This document shows, piece after piece, positions 1 to 12,213 of a DNA stretch of 15,171 nt. Position numbers and translations under genes: made by a program. The stretch covers positions 1 to 15,171 of the forward strand of contig JAEUJW010000078.1 in assembly GCA_016793465.1 (NCBI GenBank), in the 5' to 3' direction. Position 1 is the stretch's first letter. Each line of letters opens with the position of its first letter. The notes under the pieces were generated by a model that was not told the DNA's origin, did not search any database, and saw only the letters and a list, made by a program, of their open reading frames with translations. This DNA comes from Myxococcales bacterium (GTDB lineage: Bacteria > Myxococcota > Polyangia > Nannocystales > Nannocystaceae).

Positions 1-254
1 CCGCCCTCCTCGCCGCCCTCGCCCGCGCCGAGGGTCTCATCGAGGTCGGCGGCACCCTCGGCAACGCCGGCGTCACCGCCATCACCGACGCCGCCGGCCA
101 GATCTCCGCCGACGGCGACTTCAAGGCCAAGTTCGGCGCCGCTTGTGCCATCAAGATGCTCCCCACCGCCGGCACCCTCGTCGTCGACTCCGTCGGCGAG
201 CTCTCCGGCAAGGTCCAGGCCGCCGCCTCCGTCACCGCCGCCGTCGGCATGTGA
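1..254 (+). CDS. C-terminal fragment of an unrecognised protein
   Basis: An open frame enters from the left edge (first complete codon at position 3) and ends with TGA at 252-254, giving the last 83 residues. Third positions are almost all G or C, as in the real genes nearby, so I treat it as coding. The fragment is rich in Ala, Gly, Val and Thr, has one Cys, and alternates short polar and hydrophobic stretches (for example GNAGVTAITDAAGQ), which suggests beta structure. I see no catalytic motif or membrane segment and do not recognise the family. A strong hairpin 28 bases after the stop ends the unit. The start and N-terminus lie outside the window. Confidence 0.7.
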   Translation, partial: ALLAALARAEGLIEVGGTLGNAGVTAITDAAGQISADGDFKAKFGAACAIKMLPTAGTLVVDSVGELSGKVQAAASVTAAVGM

Positions 255-281
255 CCCCTCCGCGCCCCTCGGCGCCTCCGA

Positions 282-316
282 CGAAGGCCGCCCCTCCAGG
301 GCGGCCTTCGCCGTTT
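282..316 (+). terminator. Rho-independent terminator between convergent genes
   Basis: CGAAGGCCGCCC (282-293) pairs perfectly with GGGCGGCCTTCG (299-310) around a 5-base loop, and a short TTT (314-316) follows. It sits between the stop of the left-edge gene and the stop of the minus-strand DUF2834 gene. It probably serves mainly the plus strand, because the T-run is only on that side, but the stem could also slow transcription from the right. Confidence 0.8.
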
Positions 317-326
317 AATCTTCACG

Positions 327-650
327 TCATGAAACCCGCGCGAGTCGCCGCTCGCGCAGCGCCCAGAACAGCGGGATCGCGAACGCCATCGCCACGAACC
401 ACCCGAGCAGCGGGAACACCCATCCATGGCGCATGCCGATCCGCCGCGCCTCGACGACCATCCACACCGACGCCGCCAGCGCGACCACGAGGATGTCGCA
501 CGACAGCGAGGCCGCCGCCGGATTGACGAACCCCCCCTGCACGAAGCCCACGAGCGAAAATCCGGCATTTTCGCGCATGTATGTGATGTTGTAGTGCCAC
601 GTCAGCCCGAGGCCGACGAGCGCGAGTACCCCGTAGTAGTACATCAGCAT
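327..650 (-). CDS. DUF2834 family membrane protein
   Basis: The 107-residue protein matches what I know of DUF2834, a family of small three-helix inner-membrane proteins of unknown function. It has a first helix near residues 4-20, a short loop with an aromatic and Gly-rich segment (FSLVGFVQGGFVNPAAAS), a second helix near 50-66 that runs into VEARRIGMR, a third helix near 76-95, and a basic end (LRERRLARVS). The loop-Asp-helix-EARR-G pattern and the length are typical. ATG at 650 is preceded by a weak AGAG eight bases upstream; a second in-frame Met two codons later is an alternative start. It is divergent from the GH5 gene with only 68 bases between, so the two promoters must be packed closely. 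No function can be read from the sequence. Confidence 0.8.
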   Translation of the reverse strand: MLMYYYGVLALVGLGLTWHYNITYMRENAGFSLVGFVQGGFVNPAAASLSCDILVVALAASVWMVVEARRIGMRHGWVFPLLGWFVAMAFAIPLFWALRERRLARVS

Positions 651-718
651 CGATCGATCTCTAGCACGGGACCGCGGCCCGGTTGCAGGCGACGAGGCCC
701 TCTGCTCTCATGGATCCC

Positions 719-2080
719 ATGCGCATTCGCTTGGCTTACTGGACCGCCCTCGCCCTCTCGGCCTGCTCCTCGGTCGAGGTCCCGGCCGACGAATCCGGCA
801 CCGCTCTCACCTCTCCAGCGACCTCCAACGCCTCGAGCGCGACCTCCAGCGCCACCGATGACGACGGCGACGTCGGCTCCGTGTCCGACTCGCAGAACGG
901 CAGCACCGGCGGCCTCGTCACCTCCACCGATCCGACCGCCCCGCCGCAGACCACCGCGGACGACGACGCCGGCACCACCGCCGCCGGCACCACCGGCATC
1001 TTCCCCTCCGACGACACCGGCGAGACCGGCACCACCGCGGATCCCACCGGCACCGTCCCGCCCGGCTCGACCGTCCCCTTCGACGGCAAGGACTACTTCC
1101 TGCTCGGCGCCAACTACCCGTGGCGCAACTACGGCGGCGACTTCGGCGGCAACGGCTGGGGCGTCTACGGCGTGCACACCGACTACGGCGGCTACGACGG
1201 CGACTTCGCGGCCATGACCGACGCCCACCTCGAGGTCATCCGCTGGTTCGTGTTCACCGACGGCCGCGCCGGCATCGTGTTCGACAACAGCGGCACGCCG
1301 GTGTCGCTCGGCGAGTACGTGCTCGACGACTTCGACGCCGCCCTCGGCATCGCCAAGCAGCGCGGCGCCTACCTCGTGCCCGTGCTGCTCGACTTCCACT
1401 GGATGTTCTGGGCCAAGCAGGAGGGCCCCGTGCAGGTCGGCGGCCGCAGCGACACGATCACCGATCCGATCAAGCGCGCCGCCCTCGTCAACAACGTGTT
1501 CATCCCGCTGTTCGACAAGTACGCCGGCGACCCCAACATCCTCGCCTGGGAGATCATGAACGAGCCCGAGTGGAGCCTCTCCGACGTCCCCGAGGGCCAG
1601 CCCGACGGCCAGGCCAACGCCGTCCCGCTCGAGGCCTTCTACGACCTGTCCCGCGCCACCGCCGAGGCCGTGCACGCCCACGCCGGCGCCTACGTCACCC
1701 TCGGCTCGGCCTCTCTCAAGTGGATCAAGATCTGGACCCCGGGCTTCGCCGCCTCCAAGGGCTGGAACCCCATCCCGCTCGACTTCTACCAGGTCCACTA
1801 CTACGGCTGGATGGACGGCCAGGCGTGGAACGACCACCCCGTCTACGGCTCGCTCAAGTTCTCGCCGATGGAGCAGCCCTACGACGCGCTCGGCCTCGAC
1901 CACCCGCTCGTCGTCGGCGAGCTCGTCATCTCCGACAACGCCGGCGGCCGCCTCGACACCCTGAAGTCCAACGGCTACGCCGGCGCGTGGCCGTGGAGCC
2001 TGAAGTCCGACTACTCGCTCGACCTCCCCGGCCTGAAGGCGTGGGCCGAAGGCAACGCCCCGCTCGTCGACCTCCCGTAG
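719..2080 (+). CDS. Lipid-anchored glycoside hydrolase, GH5-like
   Basis: A 453-residue lipoprotein. The start at 719 gives a clean signal peptide (MRIRLAYWTALALSAC) with lipobox LSAC and lipidated Cys16; ATG 710 in the same frame is also possible. Residues 17 to about 120 are a low-complexity Ser/Thr/Asp/Gly linker. The catalytic part begins near FLLGANYPWRNYGG and shows GH5/clan GH-A hallmarks: VIRWFVFTDG, LLDFHWMFW, and EIMNEPEW with the likely acid/base Glu282, then HYYGW and LVVGELV with the likely nucleophile Glu401. Family members hydrolyse beta-mannans or beta-glucans by a retaining mechanism; the substrate cannot be chosen from sequence alone. The linker and lipid anchor suggest an enzyme held at the cell surface or outer membrane that digests polysaccharide outside the cell. 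No clear Shine-Dalgarno is seen. Confidence 0.85.
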   Translation: MRIRLAYWTALALSACSSVEVPADESGTALTSPATSNASSATSSATDDDGDVGSVSDSQNGSTGGLVTSTDPTAPPQTTADDDAGTTAAGTTGIFPSDDTGETGTTADPTGTVPPGSTVPFDGKDYFLLGANYPWRNYGGDFGGNGWGVYGVHTDYGGYDGDFAAMTDAHLEVIRWFVFTDGRAGIVFDNSGTPVSLGEYVLDDFDAALGIAKQRGAYLVPVLLDFHWMFWAKQEGPVQVGGRSDTITDPIKRAALVNNVFIPLFDKYAGDPNILAWEIMNEPEWSLSDVPEGQPDGQANAVPLEAFYDLSRATAEAVHAHAGAYVTLGSASLKWIKIWTPGFAASKGWNPIPLDFYQVHYYGWMDGQAWNDHPVYGSLKFSPMEQPYDALGLDHPLVVGELVISDNAGGRLDTLKSNGYAGAWPWSLKSDYSLDLPGLKAWAEGNAPLVDLP

Positions 2081-2089
2081 CCCCGAATC

Positions 2090-2103
2090 GCGCCCGCGGG
2101 CGC
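2090..2103 (+). terminator. Possible weak terminator after the GH5-like gene
   Basis: A perfect GC palindrome (GCGCCCGCGGGCGC) lies 10 bases after the GH5 stop and is followed by a short CATTTCG, not a real T-run. A second inverted repeat, GGGTCG (2158-2163) with CGACCC (2175-2180), lies closer to the next gene. Either could reduce read-through, but neither is a convincing intrinsic terminator. Confidence 0.3.
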
Positions 2104-2217
2104 CATTTCGCCGCATCGACCGCCGCCCGGGAACCTGCGACGCTGGCCGCTGTCTGAGGGTCGCATCATCCGTACGACCCTGTCCGCGCGCGCCCACGCG
2201 CCGCCGCTGGAGTGCAC

Positions 2218-6039
<3,822 letters not shown>

Positions 6040-6056
6040 TTATTGGGGCGCCGACC

Positions 6057-6088
6057 GCCCGTCAGGCCTCACCAGGGGCCTGACGGGC
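6057..6088 (+). terminator. Terminator after the VIT/AgmX lipoprotein gene
   Basis: GCCCGTCAGGCC (6057-6068) pairs perfectly with GGCCTGACGGGC (6077-6088) around an 8-base loop, starting 18 bases after the stop. The following sequence (TTCGCCGTTCG) has only a broken T-run. The stem is 12 bp and GC-rich, so termination is likely. Confidence 0.7.
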
Positions 6089-6102
6089 TTCGCCGTTCGA
6101 AT

Positions 6103-6114
6103 CGACCCAAAGTC
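6103..6114 (+). repeat. 12-bp repeat, copy 1 (CGACYCAAAGTC)
   Basis: CGACCCAAAGTC here matches CGACTCAAAGTC at 6235-6246 in 11 of 12 bases, in the same orientation, 132 bases apart, and both are followed by A/T-rich sequence. The unit contains GAC...GTC, so each copy is a small imperfect dyad, as a protein-binding half-site pair might be. Confidence 0.45.
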
Positions 6115-6234
6115 GAATAAACACTCGATTTTTCCTGTGAACAACCACGCGAGATCCTCAAACTGTATTTGGCTCGGCGCCCGACGAGCCCGAGCGGCCA
6201 TCGCTCCTCTTGTTTAAAACATTGGTCAAAAAAA

Positions 6235-6246
6235 CGACTCAAAGTC
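6235..6246 (+). repeat. 12-bp repeat, copy 2 (CGACYCAAAGTC)
   Basis: CGACTCAAAGTC is the second copy of the unit at 6103-6114. Here the dyad is complete: GACT, three bases, AGTC. It lies directly after the seven-A run. Together the two copies frame most of the AT-rich island. Confidence 0.45.
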
Positions 6247-6340
6247 ATTAATATCTTCAATCTGCCAGTTTCGCCGGGCCGAACCATGCTTGAACCGGCA
6301 GAAAGATCTCCATCAGCCCGAGCACGGAGGCACCGACGAC

Positions 6341-6373
6341 AAAAGGGACGGCCTCGAATCCGAGGACCGTCCC
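6341..6373 (-). terminator. Rho-independent terminator of the acyl-CoA synthetase gene
   Basis: Read on the minus strand, GGGACGG pairs with CCGTCCC (outer stem 6345-6351 with 6367-6373) and an inner stem CCTCG/CGAGG (6352-6356 with 6361-6365) closes a 4-base loop, with one bulged base at 6366. The 3' side runs straight into TTTT (complement of AAAA 6341-6344). It lies 58 bases past the stop of the minus-strand gene and has all parts of an intrinsic terminator. Confidence 0.85.
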
Positions 6374-6430
6374 CTGCGCTCCGGACATCGGGTCCGGCCG
6401 TTCACCGCCCCGCGAGGCGGCCCGAGCTCG

Positions 6431-8278
<1,848 letters not shown>

Positions 8279-8433
8279 GGGGGCTGCTTTTAGCCGACTC
8301 CCCGCCGCCCGACAAGCCAGCCCCCGCCGCGCGCGCGAACGCGGTCATGCGCCCTCGCGGAGGCCGTTCATCGCCCCGCGAACGCGGTACCGGTCGATCG
8401 TGTCCCTGAAGACAGGTCCAGCGGACCCGGGGC
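8279..8433 (-). other. Spacer with 12-bp direct repeat and small hairpins
   Basis: This spacer lies between the TonB-like gene and the acyl-CoA synthetase gene, both on the minus strand. CGCGAACGCGGT occurs twice in direct orientation (8334-8345 and 8377-8388), 43 bases apart. Just past the TonB-like stop there are two short inverted repeats, GGTCC-AGC-GGACC (8415-8427) and TGTC-CCTGAA-GACA (8401-8414), without a T-run. A promoter for the synthetase gene should lie here; the only -10-like candidate is GCTAAAAGC on the minus strand about 11 bases before the ATG, and it is weak. Confidence 0.3.
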
Positions 8434-10650
8434 CTAGCGGGCCACGCCGACGACCTTCCACGTCCCGAAGTGCTTCTCGAGCATCAGGATGAACGTCTCG
8501 CCGCCGACCTTGGTGACCCCGTAGTTGCGACCGAGCCCCTCCATCACCCCGGCCGGCACGCTGCCGAACAGCTTCCGCAGCCCCGCCGCCGTGTGCACCG
8601 CCACCGGCGTCGGCGCCCGACTGCGGGCCTCCTCGACCATCGAGGTCAACACGCCCGTCAGCTCCTCCCGCGTGCGCGCGACGATCTGGTCGCCGACGTA
8701 GAACGGCAGGCTCGAGCGCGACGCCGTCCTCGCCGCGTCGCCCGCGGCGAACGACTTCAACCAGCCCTCCGCCGCCTTGCCCGCCGCCGGATCCGCCGTC
8801 GCGCCGGACTGCTCCTCCTGCGCGCCCCCGCCGGCTCCGCCGCCGGCCTCGCCGCCACCACCGCCGCCGCCATGGTTGTGCTCGTGCGCCTCGCCCGGCT
8901 CGTGCGTGTGCCCCGGCGGCGGCGTCGGCCCCTCGGGCCCCGGCGTCGCCGGCCCGAGCTGCCGCGCGAGCCGACGGCTGGCGTTCGCCTCCGACTCCGA
9001 GCCCGCCTGACGCACCACGCGATTCGGATCCGGCCGCTCGCCCTGGCCCGCGTTGTCGAGGATGAACGGCTCGGCCCCGAACGTGCCGCACGCGCGCTCG
9101 TCGCGGTGGAACGCCCAGTGGATGTACACCTTCCCGTTGCCGCTGCGGATCTCCCTCGGCGGCGAGGGGAACGGCGCCGAGTTGAACACGACCTCGCGGG
9201 CCGCATTGTCGAACATCTGGTTGCCCGAGAAGCGCACCGTGCGGACCTTGTCGATCGAGCCGTCGCCGTGCAGCACCACCTCGACCCGCGTCCACAGGTC
9301 GGGCTTGTTGAGCGGGTGGCTCCGGCCCATGGTGTCGAGCTGCTCGAGGTAGTTGTAGGCCCACTTGTCGTGGATCGTTCGGTGCATGGTCGCGATGAAC
9401 TGCGCGAACGGGTGCTTGCGCGAGCGCAGCGCCGTCTGATTGCCGACCCGCACCTCGGGGACCATGTTCTCGAGCGGCGACTGGTAGCGCTCGCGCTGCT
9501 CCTCCCAGATGCCCTTCTTCTTCGACTCGCGCTGGCTGATGATCGACTTCTGGGCCGCGATGTCCTTGCCGAACAGCGCGTCGAGGTCCTTCTTGGACAG
9601 CTGAAAGCGCAGCTGCTGGTCCTTCGTCGGCGTCGCCCCGGCCTGCGTGCGCTCCTGCGGGTTGACGGCCGACTTCGCCATCTGATCCGGCGCCATCTCG
9701 CCGGCCGCCGCCTCGCTCGCCATCGCCTCATTCTTCAGCATCTCCGCCGAGTGCTCGCGCTTCGGCAGGTCGCGCATCGACAGCAGGTTCTTCGGCTTCG
9801 GGTCGTTCTGCTGCGGGATCTGCGGCTGCGGGTCGACCTGCATCTTCGGCGCCTGCTGGGCCAGCTGGCTCTTCTGCTCGCGCAGCTCGGCGATCTTGTT
9901 CTCGTCCGCGGTGCCCTTCTCGGGGTCCTTGCTCGGCTCGACCTGGCTGGCCTTGGCCTGCTCCGCGTCCTTGTGCAGGTTCGTCATCTCCGCGCGCGTC
10001 TCCTCCTGCACGTCGCGGTTGATGTTCGACAGGTAGTGCGCGTCGTCCGGCGCGTCCTTCTCGTCCTTCTCCTCGAGCTGCTCGACCATTTTTAATTGCT
10101 GCAGTTCGAAGTCGATCTTCTCCTGCTGCGGCTCCGGCTCCTCCGGCTTGGGCTCCTCCGGCTTGGGCTCCTCCGGCTTCTTCTCCTCCTCCTTCTCGGG
10201 CTCCGGCGGCGGCGGCTCGTCCTTGGGCTTGGGCTTCGGCCTGTCCTTCTTGAACTCGGGCTCGGGCTCCGCCATCTCGAGCAGCGGGTCGCGCTCCTCG
10301 AGCTTCTCCTCGACCAGCGCGACGGTCACCTCCATCTCGCAGTCGTCGCGCACGAGCTGGCCGACGCCGCCGAGCAGCTTGTCCGCCTCGAACGTCAGCG
10401 CCGACTCGACCAGCCGCTGGCCGCGCGTCTGGCCGTTGACGCACAGCTTGACCCGCACCAGCGGCTGGACCTCCTGGCCGCTGTTGAACAGCACCAGGCT
10501 GGCCAGCAAGCTCCCGTAATTCAGCGCCGCCGACAGGGCCACGCAGCCCGCCAGCACGACCGGGCTGAGCCGCCTGCGGGCGCGCCCGTGCGCAGACCCC
10601 GAGGTCTCAGGGCGCGGGCTGTCTCGCTGGGGCCGCGGCACGGGCATCAC
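8434..10650 (-). CDS. TonB family protein with His-rich linker and NTF2-like tail
   Basis: A 738-residue protein. Residues 29-55 are one membrane helix behind a basic N-terminus (GRARRR), so the rest faces the periplasm. Next come a small domain (about 60-122) with Cys70 and Cys104, a Pro/Glu/Lys region with PKPEE repeats (127-178) typical of TonB spacers, a long charged helical region, a TonB C-terminal domain (about 420-505, VEVVLHGDGSIDKVRTVRFSG, ending AREVVFNSAPFPSPP), a linker with five His (581-593) followed by a Gly run, and an NTF2/SnoaL-like end (about 625-738). TonB proteins carry energy from ExbB/ExbD to outer-membrane receptors; no exbB, exbD or receptor is in the window, so the partner is unknown. 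GTG 10650 lies 10 bases after AGGAG; ATG 10647 is the next codon and would be 13 away. The long NTF2-bearing tail after TonB-C is unusual. Confidence 0.85.
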   Translation of the reverse strand: MMPVPRPQRDSPRPETSGSAHGRARRRLSPVVLAGCVALSAALNYGSLLASLVLFNSGQEVQPLVRVKLCVNGQTRGQRLVESALTFEADKLLGGVGQLVRDDCEMEVTVALVEEKLEERDPLLEMAEPEPEFKKDRPKPKPKDEPPPPEPEKEEEKKPEEPKPEEPKPEEPEPQQEKIDFELQQLKMVEQLEEKDEKDAPDDAHYLSNINRDVQEETRAEMTNLHKDAEQAKASQVEPSKDPEKGTADENKIAELREQKSQLAQQAPKMQVDPQPQIPQQNDPKPKNLLSMRDLPKREHSAEMLKNEAMASEAAAGEMAPDQMAKSAVNPQERTQAGATPTKDQQLRFQLSKKDLDALFGKDIAAQKSIISQRESKKKGIWEEQRERYQSPLENMVPEVRVGNQTALRSRKHPFAQFIATMHRTIHDKWAYNYLEQLDTMGRSHPLNKPDLWTRVEVVLHGDGSIDKVRTVRFSGNQMFDNAAREVVFNSAPFPSPPREIRSGNGKVYIHWAFHRDERACGTFGAEPFILDNAGQGERPDPNRVVRQAGSESEANASRRLARQLGPATPGPEGPTPPPGHTHEPGEAHEHNHGGGGGGGEAGGGAGGGAQEEQSGATADPAAGKAAEGWLKSFAAGDAARTASRSSLPFYVGDQIVARTREELTGVLTSMVEEARSRAPTPVAVHTAAGLRKLFGSVPAGVMEGLGRNYGVTKVGGETFILMLEKHFGTWKVVGVAR
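10141..10185 (-). repeat. 15-bp tandem repeat coding PKPEE units
   Basis: CTCCGGCTTGGGCTC occurs twice in tandem (10141-10155, 10156-10170) and a third, diverged unit follows. On the minus strand it encodes the repeated PKPEE of the TonB-like spacer. Such tandem units can change copy number by slippage and alter spacer length. Confidence 0.7.
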
Positions 10651-10789
10651 TGTAGCGGAACTCCTGCACCGGGGCAGAGGCCTGGCCGGAACGCACGAGG
10701 GCCGCCTCGGCTGTCAGGGGCGGAGAACGCGCCCGGGGCTGCGGAGGCCGCGAACCGGGGACGCGGCGACCCCGGGGCGCCCGCCGCGG

Positions 10790-11419
10790 TCAGTGCAGCG
10801 CCCGGTACACGCCGACGACCTTGCCGAGGATGTCGAACGCGCGGCCGTCGGCCTGATGCACGTAGATCGGCTCCATCGCGGCGTTCGCCGGCTGCAGGCG
10901 GACCTTGCCGTCCTCCGGGTAGTAGCGCTTGCAGGTGGCCTCGCCTTCGATCATGGCGACGACGATCTCTCCGCGCTCCGCCGACGCCTGCTGGCGCACG
11001 AACAGGTAGTCGCCGTCGAAGATTCCGTCCTCGATCATGCTCTCGCCGCGGACGATGAGGCCGAACACCTCGCGCGGCTGGTACGAGCCGAGGAAGAACC
11101 GGTCGACGTTGACCTTGTCGACCACGTTCTCCTCGGCGAGGATCGGCTGGCCAGCCGCGACGCGCCCGAGGATCGGCACCTCGACCTTGCGCCCGTTGTC
11201 GGCCGCATCGACCGGCCGCAGCGCGCGGCTCTTCAGCTCCTCGCGCACGAGGTAGCCCTTGCGCTCGAGCGCCTTCAGGTGGTCGTTGACCCCGTTGGTC
11301 GATTTGATGCCCATGTGCTCGCCGATCTCGCGGAGCGTGGGCGGATAACCGTTGTCGTCGAGACAGGACGCGATGAAGTCGAGCGCTTGCTGTTGGCGGT
11401 GGGTCAGACTGGGTTTCAC
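10790..11419 (-). CDS. lexA: LexA repressor, SOS regulator
   Basis: A 209-residue protein of normal LexA length. LexA represses SOS genes and cleaves itself when RecA filaments form on damaged DNA. The N-terminal winged-helix DNA-binding domain (1-70) contains [32 protein letters not shown]. The cleavage site is Ala89-Gly90 in GRVAAGQP, the nucleophile is Ser127 in RGESM and the general base is Lys164 in ATCKRYY, so the protein should be active. The start is GTG 11419: GGAG lies 6 bases upstream and the [10 protein letters not shown] beginning is what the family shows. It is followed after 139 bases by the TonB-like gene, but no strong terminator separates them. Its upstream region carries LexA-box-like sites, so autoregulation is likely. 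Confidence 0.97.
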   Translation of the reverse strand: MKPSLTHRQQQALDFIASCLDDNGYPPTLREIGEHMGIKSTNGVNDHLKALERKGYLVREELKSRALRPVDAADNGRKVEVPILGRVAAGQPILAEENVVDKVNVDRFFLGSYQPREVFGLIVRGESMIEDGIFDGDYLFVRQQASAERGEIVVAMIEGEATCKRYYPEDGKVRLQPANAAMEPIYVHQADGRAFDILGKVVGVYRALH

Positions 11420-11436
11420 GGCGGACTCCAGGGCGG

Positions 11437-11453
11437 GCTGAACAGGTGGATGG
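11437..11453 (-). promoter_or_regulatory. Putative LexA box, leader-proximal
   Basis: Read on the minus strand this is CCATCCACCTGTTCAGC. Against the M. xanthus LexA box as I remember it (CTRHAMRYBYGTTCAGS) it matches 15 of 17 positions, including all of GTTCAG. It lies 18-34 bases before the lexA start codon, between promoter and gene, where a bound repressor would block elongation. Confidence 0.5.
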
Positions 11454-11461
11454 GCTGGGTA

Positions 11462-11478
11462 GCCGAACAGGTGGGTGG
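11462..11478 (-). promoter_or_regulatory. Putative LexA box, second copy, weaker
   Basis: CCACCCACCTGTTCGGC on the minus strand repeats the site at 11437-11453 with two differences, 25 bases away, and matches the remembered consensus at 14 of 17 positions (GTTCGG instead of GTTCAG). The exact spacing and the shared core GAACAGGTGG suggest a duplicated operator. Confidence 0.4.
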
Positions 11479-11546
11479 TCGGACGCCGAAGGTGGAGCGA
11501 GGTAGAGCTAAAGGGGTGAAATCAACGCGTCGAATGCGCTTTCGAC

Positions 11547-11563
11547 ACTGAACGGGTGTATAC
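11547..11563 (-). promoter_or_regulatory. Putative LexA operator overlapping the lexA -10 element
   Basis: On the minus strand this reads GTATACACCCGTTCAGT. It matches the remembered M. xanthus LexA box (CTRHAMRYBYGTTCAGS) at 15 of 17 positions, failing only at the two ends. It overlaps the likely -10 (TATACA), the classic place for repression of initiation. Confidence 0.65.
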
Positions 11564-11583
11564 AAACAATTTGCGCAGGTCAA
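11557..11583 (-). promoter_or_regulatory. Probable sigma-70 type promoter of lexA
   Basis: On the minus strand TTGACC (11578-11583) stands 15 bases before TATACA (11557-11562). The spacer is short but both hexamers are good, and the block is far more AT-rich than its surroundings. Transcription would start near 11550, giving a leader of about 130 bases that contains the two other LexA-like sites. TGTATACA (11557-11564) is a perfect palindrome, so the same element could act on the plus strand as well. Confidence 0.5.
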
Positions 11584-11668
11584 GCTTTTGCATCGCGTCC
11601 GAGCACCCCCTGCGGGCCGATCGCCGGAAACTTGCCCGCACCGCTCAGGGCGGCGACCCTGCCCCACG

Positions 11669-12139
11669 ATGGCCCAGAATTATCCGGCAGAACGCCGTTC
11701 TGGACGACCTGACCGGCGCGACGCCGGCCGCCCGGCCAGCCCGCCGGACGGCCGGGAGCGCCGCGTCGGCCCGCGTCGGGCGCTCCCGCGGCCGTTGTGG
11801 CGCCAGTGGCCCTCGCTGCTGGCCTCGGCGGCGCTCGGAGTGGTCGTCGCCGTCGGCGTGCGCACCGCCCCGGCCGAGCCGACCGCCCCCGCGGCCCCAC
11901 CGATCCCTCAGCCGACCGTGACGATCGAGCTGCCGTTCACCCGCGCCGAGGCCGTGGCCCTGCGCGACGAGGCCGAGCGCCTGACGCCGGCTGCGGTCGT
12001 GCTCGACGAGCGGGCCCAGCTGCGCTGGTGGCCGCTGCGCCCCGAGCTGGAGGCCGCGGTCGCGGACCTCCGGCTGCCCGCGGACCTCCGCGACGAGCTG
12101 GCCGCGACCCTCCGCGCCCTGAGCCGCGTCGGGATTTGA
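11669..12139 (+). CDS. Predicted single-pass membrane protein, unknown function, divergent from lexA
   Basis: From ATG 11669 the frame codes 156 residues. GC-ending codons are consistent from about 11700 to the stop, supporting a real gene. Residues 1-45 are Arg- and Pro-rich, residues about 46-66 form one hydrophobic helix (WPSLLASAALGVVVAVGV), 67-83 are a Pro/Ala linker, and 84-156 are a charged helical domain (IELPFTRAEAVALRDEAERL, ending LRALSRVGI). The positive-inside rule puts the C-terminal domain outside the cytoplasm. I recognise no family. No Shine-Dalgarno precedes 11669, and a later non-ATG start such as TTG 11794 just before the helix cannot be excluded. It is transcribed away from lexA, with a LexA-like site about 106 bases upstream; small membrane proteins beside lexA are division inhibitors in some other bacteria, but nothing in this sequence proves that. 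Confidence 0.6.
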   Translation: MAQNYPAERRSGRPDRRDAGRPASPPDGRERRVGPRRALPRPLWRQWPSLLASAALGVVVAVGVRTAPAEPTAPAAPPIPQPTVTIELPFTRAEAVALRDEAERLTPAAVVLDERAQLRWWPLRPELEAAVADLRLPADLRDELAATLRALSRVGI

Positions 12140-12183
12140 CCCCGGGTCGCCCGCGGCGGTTCCAGGCGATCTCCGGGGATCTT

Positions 12184-12192
12184 TGTTACCGT
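12184..12192 (+). promoter_or_regulatory. Extended -10 like element before the first Cys-rich lipoprotein
   Basis: TGTTACCGT fits TGNTANNNT, an extended -10 form. It is 21 bases before the ATG, so a start 6-7 bases downstream would leave a short leader that includes the strong GGAGGAG ribosome site at 12201-12207. No clear -35 is seen. Confidence 0.35.
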
Positions 12193-12213
12193 GCGGGGCT
12201 GGAGGAGACATCG

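Larger units (their letters stand above)
6095..6300. other. AT-rich gene-free island between convergent terminators
   Basis: This is the most AT-rich stretch of the window, with TTGTTTAAAACATTGG, a run of seven A (6228-6234) and CATTAATATC, inside an otherwise very GC-rich chromosome. Both flanking genes converge on it and each has its own terminator, so it is not an ordinary shared promoter. Short frames cross it on both strands, but their codon use is unlike the host's, none has a ribosome site and they run into the terminator hairpins, so I call no gene. It holds a pair of near-identical 12-mers and a small inverted repeat, GGCTCG (6171-6176) with CGAGCC (6185-6190). Possible contents are an unrecognised small RNA, a protein-binding site or an insertion remnant. 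Confidence 0.5.

Noticed and set aside
644..2197. Minus-strand open frame of 517 codons opposite the GH5-like gene
   Set aside because: Its composition is a Val/Gly/Glu/Asp shadow and it overlaps both the DUF2834 start and the GH5-like gene, whose catalytic motifs are intact.
6171..6254. Possible sigma-70 promoters in the AT-rich island on either strand (TTGGTC at 6222; TTGAGT on the minus strand)
   Set aside because: -10 matches at proper spacing are poor, there is no gene downstream, and AT-rich DNA produces such matches easily.
6069..6287. Minus-strand frame of 72 codons inside the AT-rich island
   Set aside because: Codon use is unlike the host, no ribosome site is near its ATG, and its 3' end lies within the terminator hairpin of the large lipoprotein gene.
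10755..10775. Inverted repeat CCGGGG/CCCCGG after lexA as a terminator
   Set aside because: A 6-bp stem with a 9-base GC loop and no T-run is expected by chance at this base composition, so read-through into the TonB-like gene remains possible.
11645..12211. Minus-strand frame of 188 codons upstream of lexA
   Set aside because: The plus-strand frame over the same DNA has the better codon pattern and a clean membrane helix, while this one is a Gly/Arg/Ala shadow.
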